A stretch of DNA of 64,000 nt from Ningiella ruwaisensis (lineage in GTDB: Bacteria > Pseudomonadota > Gammaproteobacteria > Enterobacterales > Alteromonadaceae), in NCBI RefSeq assembly GCF_004798935.1, contig NZ_RAHT01000004.1, forward strand, positions 310,001-374,000, in the 5' to 3' direction. Numbering within the stretch: position 1 is the first letter of the stretch; every line of letters starts with the position of its first letter. Positions 56,820 to 64,000 of this stretch are shown here, piece by piece. The notes beneath the pieces are model-generated. The model searched no databases. It saw only the letters and a program-made list of their open reading frames with translations, and was not told the origin of the DNA. A program made the position numbers and the translations under genes.

Positions 56820-57625
56820 TGGAGCCAACCTTAATAGTCATTATTCTTTGTATGTTGCTTGGTTCAGTAGTTGGCGTACTAGCAGGCTTGCTCGGTATTG
56901 GAGGCGGCTTACTCATTGTCCCTGCTTCACTATACATGTTCCAACACTTGCTAGGTTTAAGTGTGGAAAACGCGATGCCTATTGCAGTTGCTACTTCATT
57001 AAGCACGGTTATATTTACCGGCGCGTCCTCTGCACGTATGCATTACAAACTTGGTAACCTGGACAGAGATATTTTTAAGTATTCAGCCATAGGCATTGCC
57101 ATAGGGGCTATTCTGGGAGCGCAGTTTGCGGCAAGCATATCAGGCGTGATGTTGCAGCGGGTTTTTGCAATCTTGGTGGTGCTTATTGCATTACAAATGG
57201 TGTTTAATCGTCATCGCGTATCGGCACATCAAACGAATAAAGGCATTCTTACAGGGGTAGGATTAGGAAGTGGTTTTGTTTCTTCACTCATGGGCATAGG
57301 TGGTGGAGCACTTATTGTTCCCGCACTTGTTTGGTTTCAGGTAAACATTAAAACAGCGATTGGATGTGCAAGTGCTTGTGGTGTTCTTATCGCAATTTTT
57401 GGAAGCATCAGTTTTGTTATTGCGGGCTGGCAGAAGCCTTACTTACCCGATTACTCATTAGGTTATGTGTATTTACCCGCAACGCTCGGAATTGTAATCA
57501 CCTCTATGATTACCGCCCGTGTTGGTGCTAAACTCACCAACAAATTGGATACCAGAAAACTTAAACGCATCTTCGCTGTGTTTTTAGTGTTGGTAAGCAT
57601 TCGAATGATGATAGGAATTGAGTAA
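56819..57625 (+). CDS. TSUP (TauE/SafE) family anion permease
   Basis: Inner-membrane protein of 268 residues with about eight helices in two inverted halves. Each half carries a Gly-rich signature: GLLGIGGGLLIVP near residue 24 and SLMGIGGGALIVPALVWF near 156. The family exports or imports sulfite and other organosulfur anions; substrate unknown here. It is encoded between ptsP and lgt with one-base and three-base junctions, so one transcript is likely. Confidence 0.9.
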   Translation: MEPTLIVIILCMLLGSVVGVLAGLLGIGGGLLIVPASLYMFQHLLGLSVENAMPIAVATSLSTVIFTGASSARMHYKLGNLDRDIFKYSAIGIAIGAILGAQFAASISGVMLQRVFAILVVLIALQMVFNRHRVSAHQTNKGILTGVGLGSGFVSSLMGIGGGALIVPALVWFQVNIKTAIGCASACGVLIAIFGSISFVIAGWQKPYLPDYSLGYVYLPATLGIVITSMITARVGAKLTNKLDTRKLKRIFAVFLVLVSIRMMIGIE

Positions 57626-57628
57626 GTA

Positions 57629-58477
57629 ATGTCCCAAGGAAATGCCTTAGTCTTCCCCCAAATTGATCCCATAATTGTAGAAATAGGCCCTCTGGCATTA
57701 CGCTGGTACGGTTTGATGTATCTTGTCGGATTTGCTGCTGCATATTGGTTAGCCACACGACGTTTGCCGCGCACTTCCTGGAGTAAAGATCAGCTTTCTG
57801 ATTTATTATTTTGGTGCTTTATGGGCGTCATCATTGGTGGGCGTGTAGGCTATGTGATGTTCTACAATTTTAGCGCCTTTTTAGATAATCCTCTTTATCT
57901 TTTTAAAATCAATGAAGGCGGTATGTCTTTTCATGGTGGCTGCCTTGGAGTGATTCTGGCCGCCTTTTTATATGCTAAAAAGCAGGGCTGGTCTTTCTTA
58001 TATGTAGGGGATTTTATTGCGCCGCTTGTGCCAATTGGCTTAGGTGCAGGGCGTATCGGCAACTTTATCAATGGCGAGCTATGGGGGCGAACGACTGATG
58101 TTCCCTGGGCGTTTATCTTTCCCGGAGCAGGGCCAGAACCGCGGCATCCTTCTCAGTTGTATCAATTTGCATTAGAGGGCGTACTTTTATTTGTTATCGT
58201 GTGGCTTTATTCGGTTAAACCAAGGCCAACGGGCGCGGTCGGGGGAGTATTCTTATTTGCCTATGGTTTGTTTCGTTTTATTGTTGAATTTTTCCGTCAG
58301 CCCGATGAGCATTTAGCCAATTTGTATGGCTCACTTATTACTCAAGGGCAGATGCTTAGTATTCCTATGATGCTTGCAGGCGCCGGGTTAGTGGTATATG
58401 CCTACAAGTACCAGCCAACCGTTGCCCACCAAAACACTAACGCAACGCAGGCATCACATAATAAGAGTAAAGGGTAA
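57629..58477 (+). CDS. lgt: Prolipoprotein diacylglyceryl transferase
   Basis: Membrane enzyme that attaches diacylglycerol to the lipobox Cys of prolipoproteins. It is 282 residues with seven helices; conserved sequences are [38 protein letters not shown] (Lgt signature) and [13 protein letters not shown]. It serves the lipoproteins of the cell, such as the DUF2959 protein in this window. Five bases separate it from thyA. Confidence 0.96.
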   Translation: MSQGNALVFPQIDPIIVEIGPLALRWYGLMYLVGFAAAYWLATRRLPRTSWSKDQLSDLLFWCFMGVIIGGRVGYVMFYNFSAFLDNPLYLFKINEGGMSFHGGCLGVILAAFLYAKKQGWSFLYVGDFIAPLVPIGLGAGRIGNFINGELWGRTTDVPWAFIFPGAGPEPRHPSQLYQFALEGVLLFVIVWLYSVKPRPTGAVGGVFLFAYGLFRFIVEFFRQPDEHLANLYGSLITQGQMLSIPMMLAGAGLVVYAYKYQPTVAHQNTNATQASHNKSKG

Positions 58478-58481
58478 GTAA

Positions 58482-59333
58482 GTGGATCAGTACGAACGAT
58501 TATGTCAGCGCATTATTGATGAAGGGAAGTGGGTTAGTAACGAACGCACAGGCATTCAATGTCTTACGCTTATTAACGCCGACCTGGAATACGACGTTGG
58601 TAATAATCAGTTTCCATTGGTAACCACACGAAAATGCTTTTACAAGGCGGCCATTGCCGAATTACTCGGTTATTTACGTGGCTACGACAGTGCCGCTCAG
58701 TTTCGGGCAATCGGATGTAACACCTGGAATGCAAATGCTAACGAAAATAATGCCTGGCTGAACAATCCTGCTCGTAAAGGCGAAGATGACATGGGGCGCG
58801 TTTATGGTGTGCAGGGGAGGCAGTGGCAGCGCCCTGATGGCAGCACTTTCGATCAATTGAAAAAGGTGGTAAATAACCTTTCCAATGGCATTGATGATAG
58901 AGGCGAGATTATCACGTTTTACAACCCAGGAGAATTTCATTTAGGGTGTTTACGTCCCTGCATGCATACACATACTTTTTCATTGCTTGATGGTGAACTG
59001 CATTTAACGAGCTATATGCGAAGTTGTGACGTCCCGCTCGGGCTGACTTTTAATATGCCGCAGTGTTTTGTATTACTCGCCCTGATGGCGCAAATTACCG
59101 GCCACAAGCCAGGTAATGTATATCATAAAATCGTCAACGCGCATATTTATGGTAATCAATACGAGTTAATGCGCGACGTACAGCTAAAGCGCAAGCCATA
59201 TCCAATGCCCTCTTTAAAGATCAATCCAAAAATTAAAACCCTTGAAGACATCGAAACCTGGGTGTCTACTGATGACTTTTCTATTGAAAATTATCAGCAC
59301 CACGAGGCAATTCAGTATCCCTTTGCAGTTTAG
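58482..59333 (+). CDS. thyA: Thymidylate synthase (Vibrio/Alteromonas type)
   Basis: Methylates dUMP to dTMP with methylenetetrahydrofolate. It is 283 residues; the catalytic Cys lies in [13 protein letters not shown], followed by [18 protein letters not shown], the folate-binding AQITGHKPG and NAHIYGNQ. The sequence belongs to the long form shared by Vibrio and Alteromonas rather than the 264-residue E. coli form. The start is GTG at 58482. A short perfect hairpin follows the gene. Confidence 0.95.
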   Translation: MDQYERLCQRIIDEGKWVSNERTGIQCLTLINADLEYDVGNNQFPLVTTRKCFYKAAIAELLGYLRGYDSAAQFRAIGCNTWNANANENNAWLNNPARKGEDDMGRVYGVQGRQWQRPDGSTFDQLKKVVNNLSNGIDDRGEIITFYNPGEFHLGCLRPCMHTHTFSLLDGELHLTSYMRSCDVPLGLTFNMPQCFVLLALMAQITGHKPGNVYHKIVNAHIYGNQYELMRDVQLKRKPYPMPSLKINPKIKTLEDIETWVSTDDFSIENYQHHEAIQYPFAV

Positions 59334-59351
59334 AACGCTTCGAATGTGACT

Positions 59352-59375
59352 GTCGCAAGTGTCCTGACTTGCGAC
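59352..59375. repeat. Perfect 9-base hairpin downstream of thyA
   Basis: Arms gtcgcaagt and acttgcgac surround a six-base loop; a third related word (tttgcgaca) follows at once. No T run comes after it, so it is either a weak terminator, an mRNA-stabilising hairpin or a regulator site for the downstream REC-CheC gene. It is the only structured element in the 190-base thyA downstream spacer. Confidence 0.55.
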
Positions 59376-59523
59376 TTTGCGACAAATAAGTAAACTTTTG
59401 CGAAAATTATTCGATAACCATATTAACTTAATGGTTTTTTATTGTTTGTGTAGCTACAAATAATATTAAGGCTGAACGATCTAAGCGCTCACAAAGCGCG
59501 TGTTTGATTCAAAAGGACTATGA

Positions 59524-60552
59524 ATGCCTATTCCGGTATTAATATGCGATGACTCGGCGTTTGCTCGCAAAGCAATGACCCGCTCCCTTCCAGACGGTTG
59601 GGATGTTGACGTATCGTATGCCGGAAATGGAGAAGAGGCAATCAGTCAAATTGAGGCAGGTAAAGGCGATATTCTGTTTTTAGACCTTAATATGCCTGTA
59701 ATGGACGGTTATCAAACTATGGAAGTGATTCGGCGCAGAGATCTTCCTACCATGGTCATTGTTGTTTCTGGAGATGTTCAGGAAGAAGCCAGAGAGCGCA
59801 TGCTAAGTATGGGCGCTTTGGATTTTATCCGAAAGCCAATAGACAACGCCAAATTGGTGAGTATTTTATCGAAATACGGCATTTATGACGGCGCCTCGAC
59901 GGCTAGAAAACGCGCATCTGACACAAATGCCAACACAGGAAACAGTATTGAAGAAAAGCTGGATGCTTTTCGGGAAACCGCTAACGTGGCAATGGGACGC
60001 GCCGGGGAAAATCTCGCCAGGTTATTGAATAAATTTATCAATCTTCCTATTCCTAATATCAGCATTGTGCATTCTAATGAGCTGTCTATGATGCTTACGC
60101 ATATCGATACTGAGCAGCAAGTCTCTGCAGTATCAAAAGGCTTTGTGAGCCCAACAATTAAAGGCGAAGCACTTATTATTTTTAACGATGCCAACATTGC
60201 CTCGATTCAACAATTACTCGGAAGCGATAAGTCTGATAGTGAAGGTGCAGCAATAGAAGCATTAATGGACGTGTCGAACATTATTATCGGGGCATGCCTA
60301 AATGCACTTGCTTCGCAAATGAACGTTCGCTTTACTCATAATTCCCCGATTTTGCTCGGTGTACATTGCCCAGTAAACGATATCGTTGATGGAAGTATTA
60401 CCCGATGGGAGAAAGTATTGGTGATTGAAATTGCCTATACCGTTGCCAGCGAAAATATTAACTTTGAATTATTACTTGTGATCCCCGACAGGGATATTGA
60501 TGCCGCATTTGCGCGTTTGATTGAATCTCAGCGCGAGGGAATGCTCAGATGA
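59524..60552 (+). CDS. Response regulator with CheC-like phosphatase domain
   Basis: A 342-residue protein. The N-terminal receiver domain (1-120) has Asp9-Asp10, phosphoacceptor Asp54 in FLDLNMPVMDG and Lys near 104 (RKPI). The C-terminal domain (150-335) resembles CheC/CheX. One E..N pair lies in FRETANVAMGRAGENLARLL and a second D..N pair in MDVSNIIIGACLNALA, the layout of CheC active sites. It may dephosphorylate itself or another regulator. Ribosome binding site aaagga. It overlaps the following diguanylate cyclase gene by 4 bases, so the pair is a functional unit in c-di-GMP signalling. Confidence 0.85.
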   Translation: MPIPVLICDDSAFARKAMTRSLPDGWDVDVSYAGNGEEAISQIEAGKGDILFLDLNMPVMDGYQTMEVIRRRDLPTMVIVVSGDVQEEARERMLSMGALDFIRKPIDNAKLVSILSKYGIYDGASTARKRASDTNANTGNSIEEKLDAFRETANVAMGRAGENLARLLNKFINLPIPNISIVHSNELSMMLTHIDTEQQVSAVSKGFVSPTIKGEALIIFNDANIASIQQLLGSDKSDSEGAAIEALMDVSNIIIGACLNALASQMNVRFTHNSPILLGVHCPVNDIVDGSITRWEKVLVIEIAYTVASENINFELLLVIPDRDIDAAFARLIESQREGMLR

Positions 60553-61514
60553 GTAAGCATTTACCTGCACACGCTTCGGCAAACAGTGAGCACTGGCAAC
60601 AAGCGATACTTGCTGCAATAGAGGTAGGAATTGTGGTGGTTGACCGACAGTTCACCATCCATGAGTTTAACCAGTTTATGGAAAATCACAGCGGCATTGA
60701 AGCAAGTCAGATACAAGGTACGAATTTATTCGAGGCGTTTAAAGAAATTGATAAAAGCTGGTTTGAAAATAAATGCCAAGCCGTGTTCAGCATGCAAACG
60801 CCGGTTTTTTTGATCTGGGAGCAGCGTCAATATTTGTTTAAATTCGGCACCAGTAGACCGATTACCTCAAGTTCAGATCATATGTATCAGAATATTACTA
60901 TTTTGCCCGTACCCTCAAAAAGCGGTGAGGTAGAGCGAGTTTGTATCATCGTATACGATATGACTGACCAAGCCATGAGCAAAGAGCGCGTTGAAAAGCT
61001 CAACGACGAACTTGAGGTGATCAGTCGAGTAGACGACCTAACGGGTTTATTTAACAGACGCTATTGGCAGGAGCGCTTTGAGCGGGAATACAAGCTTACA
61101 ATACGCAACAAAAAGCCTATCTCTGTTCTGATACTGGATATTGACCACTTCAAGCAGGTAAACGATACGCACGGACATCAGGCCGGAGACCAAGTGATTA
61201 AGTCACTGGCCATGCTAATTAAAAAGGCAACACGAGAAACGGATATTTGTGGACGTTATGGTGGAGAGGAATTTGTGGTATTGCTTCCTGATACCACAAC
61301 TGAAACGGCGAGAATTGTTGGTGAACGCATTCGAAAAGTGTCACAAAGATACCTTGTTAAACACGAACAAGTTGAGATAAATTTCACCATCAGTGCGGGG
61401 ATCGCACAGTTTGACAGTAAATATACACGACCGCTTATGTGGCTAGAAGCTGCAGATCAGGCGCTCTATCGGGCAAAAGAGTCTGGCCGTAATTGCGTGC
61501 TACTGGCAGATTAA
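60549..61514 (+). CDS. PAS-GGDEF diguanylate cyclase
   Basis: Soluble diguanylate cyclase of 321 residues: an N-terminal PAS domain (about 15-135), a short coiled linker and a GGDEF domain. GGEEF is near residue 238 with LILDIDHFKQVNDTHGHQAGD before it. RETD five residues ahead keeps the inhibitory I-site. No membrane helix is present. The start overlaps the stop of the REC-CheC-like gene by 4 bases, which suggests that phosphorylation of that partner controls this enzyme. Confidence 0.92.
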   Translation: MSKHLPAHASANSEHWQQAILAAIEVGIVVVDRQFTIHEFNQFMENHSGIEASQIQGTNLFEAFKEIDKSWFENKCQAVFSMQTPVFLIWEQRQYLFKFGTSRPITSSSDHMYQNITILPVPSKSGEVERVCIIVYDMTDQAMSKERVEKLNDELEVISRVDDLTGLFNRRYWQERFEREYKLTIRNKKPISVLILDIDHFKQVNDTHGHQAGDQVIKSLAMLIKKATRETDICGRYGGEEFVVLLPDTTTETARIVGERIRKVSQRYLVKHEQVEINFTISAGIAQFDSKYTRPLMWLEAADQALYRAKESGRNCVLLAD

Positions 61515-61529
61515 ACGATTCAGTGTTTA

Positions 61530-61928
61530 TTAATGAGGTCTCATGCCTACTACGTCCAATGGACACGGCCTTTCGTTTTTCAGATACAAATTAAAAATTT
61601 CCATTTCTTCTCGAACACTTTCATCAAAGCGCAAACTATGCCCGCCAACGTATTGCACCTGGTAGATAATATGCCAAAACACGCGTTCTTTATGCGTATA
61701 AATTTGACAGTCAGTATTCTTAATCAAATTCCATTCTTCAAGGACATCCCAAATAAAAGCATCCATCTCTTTAAACGCGACTTTATCCTGCCAGTACAAC
61801 TCTAAATAGAAAACTAACTGTTTGGCTTTTTCGTCGATAAACTCTTTAACTAACAATCGATATGCCTTTTTTAAACGTGTACCCTCAGTATAGTCGTTAC
61901 ATGGGAATCGCCATGCGACTTTAGTCAA
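61530..61928 (-). CDS. Conserved-looking hypothetical protein
   Basis: Not recognised. A soluble protein of 132 residues, rich in aromatic residues (several Trp and Tyr), with mostly helical character: YRLLVKEFIDEKAKQLVFYLELYW, then KERVFWHIIYQVQYVGGHSLRFDESVREEM. No signal peptide, metal motif or DNA-binding motif is visible. The even distribution of aromatic and charged residues indicates a folded, real protein. It converges on the PAS-GGDEF gene and precedes, in its own direction, only that convergence point. Confidence 0.6.
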   Translation of the reverse strand: MTKVAWRFPCNDYTEGTRLKKAYRLLVKEFIDEKAKQLVFYLELYWQDKVAFKEMDAFIWDVLEEWNLIKNTDCQIYTHKERVFWHIIYQVQYVGGHSLRFDESVREEMEIFNLYLKNERPCPLDVVGMRPH

Positions 61929-61982
61929 TCTGTTATAACTATCTGAAAAGCATTGAGATAAAAATTTGAAGTAGTGGGGCCA

Positions 61983-63011
61983 TCACCAACCTAAATAGGA
62001 AAAATAGGCCTGCATTTCGCTGGCAATATCCTCTGCCAAAATATGTGATTGCGCAACAAGGCCTATTTTGCGTTGACGGTAATGAGTTTTAAGCTTTACT
62101 TTTGCCTGGGTAAGGCGCATATCTTGAGTGGCCTGACTCCAATGATTATCTTGCTGAGTATTTACATCAAGTAGCGGAAGAGGACTAATAGCAAGCTTTT
62201 CAGCAATTTCCTCATTGATTTGTTTGTGCGGCCAGTATGGGTTGCCGAGCACAATGGCGTCAGCGTCTAGCTTATCTCCCGCCAATTTTAAAAGAGGTAA
62301 AGCGCTTAAACCATTTGCATAAAAGACACGATATCCTTGGGTGGGCGCGGATTTAAGGACGGTATTTAAAAGCGTTTGTAAAAATTGCTCGTAAATTTCA
62401 TACACCGACTCATCAAAATTTGACTGCATCACAAACGCATTAATATTTACCTGAGGAATTTGTTCAGCATCCATTGAATTGCTATCTGTCTCTTCGTCTG
62501 CGCTTTGAACAGGGCTGGTATTTTGTGCATTGTCCTGCGTTATCGCAGCAAGCTTCACGTCCAGCGCCGTTTTTGTGTCTTCTAGTTTAGGTGCAGGAAT
62601 AAGCAGAGTATGCCAGCCAAAGGAATTGAGATAGGCAGATAAGGCTTTAAATTTAGCGTACTGCGCGCTTTGCTGCGCCGCATCGGCAATAATGACAATA
62701 GAGCCTTTGGTGATCGGAGTGTTAGCTTGCGTGATGATGATAGGAAAAGCGTATTGTTGGTTATCGATAGTGATATTGATTGACTGAAAGTCGCCTTCTG
62801 GCAATCGAGTTTTTGCATCGACGGTCATTGCGCCAAAATCAGGCATGGAAAGACTTTTTGGACCCTCTGTAACTGGCTTGCTCGTATCGTCATTTTGAGC
62901 GTCATCAGGAGCTTGTGCCTTGACCACACTCAAGCTGCTCAAAAAGTAGATAAGCGCGCATAGAATGATGCTGAGCCTGACTGCATGTAGATAAGGGCGA
63001 AGAGCTTTCAT
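61983..63011 (-). CDS. DUF3530 family exported protein
   Basis: A 342-residue protein with an N-terminal membrane/signal segment (about 12-33, LSIILCALIYFLSSLSVVKA). A Gln/Asp-rich linker and an alpha/beta-hydrolase-like domain follow (GSIVIIADAAQQSAQYAKFKALSAYLNSFGWHTLLIPAP, later YRVFYANGLSALPLLKLAG). The nucleophile position reads ANGLS, without the usual GxSxG, so hydrolysis is doubtful. It matches the DUF3530 family of marine gammaproteobacteria. Divergent or unlinked to its neighbours; rluA lies 78 bases upstream on the same strand. Confidence 0.75.
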   Translation of the reverse strand: MKALRPYLHAVRLSIILCALIYFLSSLSVVKAQAPDDAQNDDTSKPVTEGPKSLSMPDFGAMTVDAKTRLPEGDFQSINITIDNQQYAFPIIITQANTPITKGSIVIIADAAQQSAQYAKFKALSAYLNSFGWHTLLIPAPKLEDTKTALDVKLAAITQDNAQNTSPVQSADEETDSNSMDAEQIPQVNINAFVMQSNFDESVYEIYEQFLQTLLNTVLKSAPTQGYRVFYANGLSALPLLKLAGDKLDADAIVLGNPYWPHKQINEEIAEKLAISPLPLLDVNTQQDNHWSQATQDMRLTQAKVKLKTHYRQRKIGLVAQSHILAEDIASEMQAYFSYLGW

Positions 63012-63089
63012 TAAGAAGCGGTTCCGATTATAAACTATTGATATTGATTTATCGGCAAATTAACGAACTTTTGTACCGGAAATTGCGTG

Positions 63090-63785
63090 CTATTTGGCGC
63101 TGTCGCTTTTCCCGAGTTGAGGTTCTATAGCAAACGGGTGAAGACTTTCATAGCTCACAGGTTTATTGTGACGAGGGTGAGAAAAGCGAATGAACTGCGC
63201 ATGCAGCAGTAGACGCTTGGCGGCGTTTTTAGCTTCCTCGTGTGCATAGAGTTTATCACCTAAAATGACATGCCCTATACTTAACATATGCACACGCAAT
63301 TGGTGAGACCGGCCGGTATGGGGTTTAAGCTTTACCAAAGAAGAATATGCGTCGTTTTTTAATAATTCAAAATGTGTTAGCGCCGATTTACCTCTTTCGT
63401 AATCAATCATTTGTTTTGGGCGATTCGGCCAGTCACAAATTAAAGGCGCATCGATAGAGCCGCTTTTCTGCTCCAGCTTTCCCCACACACGAGCAATGTA
63501 GGTTTTATCCACTTCACGGTGTTCAAACTGCCGGGATAAGTGTCGATGGGCGTCTTTGTTCAAGGCAAAAAGCATGATCCCCGAGGTGGCCATATCAAGG
63601 CGATGGACAACCGATGCGCTTGGAAACACTCGCTGAACACGCAATTGCAAAGAATCCTTATGTTCAGGTGCTTTGCCGGGCACACTTAATAAACCGCTCG
63701 CTTTGTCTAGCACGAGAATATCATCGTCGCGATAGAGCAAATGCAAATAGGGCCTTGTCGGCGGATAATATTCGAGTAAGGCCAT
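63090..63785 (-). CDS. rluA: RluA family pseudouridine synthase
   Basis: Isomerises uridines in 23S rRNA (U746) and tRNA (U32) in E. coli. It is 231 residues. Catalytic Asp64 lies in HRLDMATSG, with the conserved VLDKASGLLSVPGK near 26-39 and LKPHTGRSHQLRVHM later. There is no S4 domain, in line with RluA rather than RluB/C/D. It lies 35 bases after rapA on the same strand, the same neighbour as in E. coli, which supports the specific name. Confidence 0.92.
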   Translation of the reverse strand: MALLEYYPPTRPYLHLLYRDDDILVLDKASGLLSVPGKAPEHKDSLQLRVQRVFPSASVVHRLDMATSGIMLFALNKDAHRHLSRQFEHREVDKTYIARVWGKLEQKSGSIDAPLICDWPNRPKQMIDYERGKSALTHFELLKNDAYSSLVKLKPHTGRSHQLRVHMLSIGHVILGDKLYAHEEAKNAAKRLLLHAQFIRFSHPRHNKPVSYESLHPFAIEPQLGKSDSAK

Positions 63786-63820
63786 TGCTTTATCTACTTC
63801 CGATTGTGTCCAGAGCGTGT

Positions 63821-64000
63821 TTATTTGCGATTATTGACAACAATGCGCACACTATCAAGATAGGGCTCCGCTGAGCGTATAATATCTTGTAGTTTTGCTT
63901 TTTGCTGAACAAGAAACGCAATTTCTTCATCGCGAATGGCAGGATTCACTTGTTGCAGCTCTGTCATTCGATGGATTTCATCACCAAGCTCTTCATCCAC
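63821..64000 (-). CDS. rapA: RNA polymerase-associated protein RapA, C-terminal end only
   Basis: The last 60 codons of a minus-strand gene that enters from the right edge. The encoded sequence (DEIHRMTELQQVNPAIRDEE, then AFLVQQKAKLQDIIRSAEPYLDSVRIVV) matches the C-terminus of RapA, a Swi2/Snf2 ATPase that recycles RNA polymerase. The location directly upstream of rluA agrees. The ATPase domains lie outside the window. Confidence 0.85.
   Translation of the reverse strand: MDEELGDEIHRMTELQQVNPAIRDEEIAFLVQQKAKLQDIIRSAEPYLDSVRIVVNNRK

Noticed and set aside
58482-59333. ThyA appeared divergent from the E. coli enzyme, with an unusual active-site neighbourhood
   Set aside because: The GCLRPCM...RSCDVPLG pattern and 283-residue length are the normal Vibrio/Alteromonas form.

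Overview
The window looks like chromosomal DNA of a marine gammaproteobacterium of the Alteromonadales (Alteromonas/Glaciecola/Paraglaciecola-like). This is inferred from gene order and protein character. Several enterobacterial-type housekeeping blocks are kept intact: grxC-secB-gpsA opposite gpmI-envC; tatABC-tatD; sfsA-dksA-gluQ-pcnB-folK-panB-panC; rsmD opposite ftsY-ftsE-ftsX with rpoH nearby; metJ opposite metF; mutH opposite rppH-ptsP-lgt-thyA; and rluA-rapA. Between them lie families typical of Alteromonadales: DUF416, DUF3087, DUF2959, DUF3530, HemJ, the Vibrio-type ThyA and many c-di-GMP proteins. No rRNA, tRNA, CRISPR array, prophage or complete insertion sequence was seen.

Layout. 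1-3.2 kb: 3' part of the envelope-stress kinase gene cpxA, a lysophospholipase-like hydrolase, and trmL. 3.2-8.7 kb: gpsA, secB, grxC and a rhodanese on the minus strand, then gpmI-envC. 8.7-12.8 kb: a variant NRAMP transporter, a YecA-like protein, hemJ and a CBS-domain CLC protein. 12.9-17.7 kb: a coiled-coil membrane protein, erpA, a GST-like protein and the tat operon. 17.7-21.5 kb: two adjacent 7TM diguanylate cyclases. 21.5-23.8 kb: hemB and a secreted Cys-rich protein behind a promoter whose spacer holds ten consecutive G. 23.8-29.8 kb: the pantothenate/folate/RNA-processing block. 29.8-32.8 kb: pepB, a small HTH protein, marC-like and yjaG-like genes. 32.8-34.8 kb: an accessory-looking island with a secreted precursor-like protein ending in a four-Cys tail, next to a periplasmic thioredoxin-like protein. 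34.8-42.4 kb: rsmD, ftsYEX, two EAL-HDOD proteins, rpoH. 42.4-50 kb: small envelope and unknown proteins, pip-dtd-yiiD, an MMPL transporter. 50-59.3 kb: the metJ/metF switch, yihY, ferredoxin, mutH, rppH, ptsP, TSUP, lgt, thyA. 59.5-64 kb: a REC-CheC-like regulator with a diguanylate cyclase, unknown genes, rluA and the 3' end of rapA.

How the genes work together. Much of the window serves the envelope (Cpx, Tat, SecB, FtsEX with EnvC, Lgt, lipoproteins) and second-messenger signalling: three GGDEF proteins, two degenerate EAL-HDOD proteins and one REC-CheC-like protein. The most promising places for undescribed biology are the poly-G promoter at 22603-22633 with its orphan secreted protein, and the 33.2-34.8 kb pair of Cys-tail precursor and CxxS thioredoxin-like protein, whose genes are separated by a strong hairpin. 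Also notable are slippage-prone repeats encoding Q/N- or E/K-rich insertions in CpxA, the NRAMP protein and FtsY.
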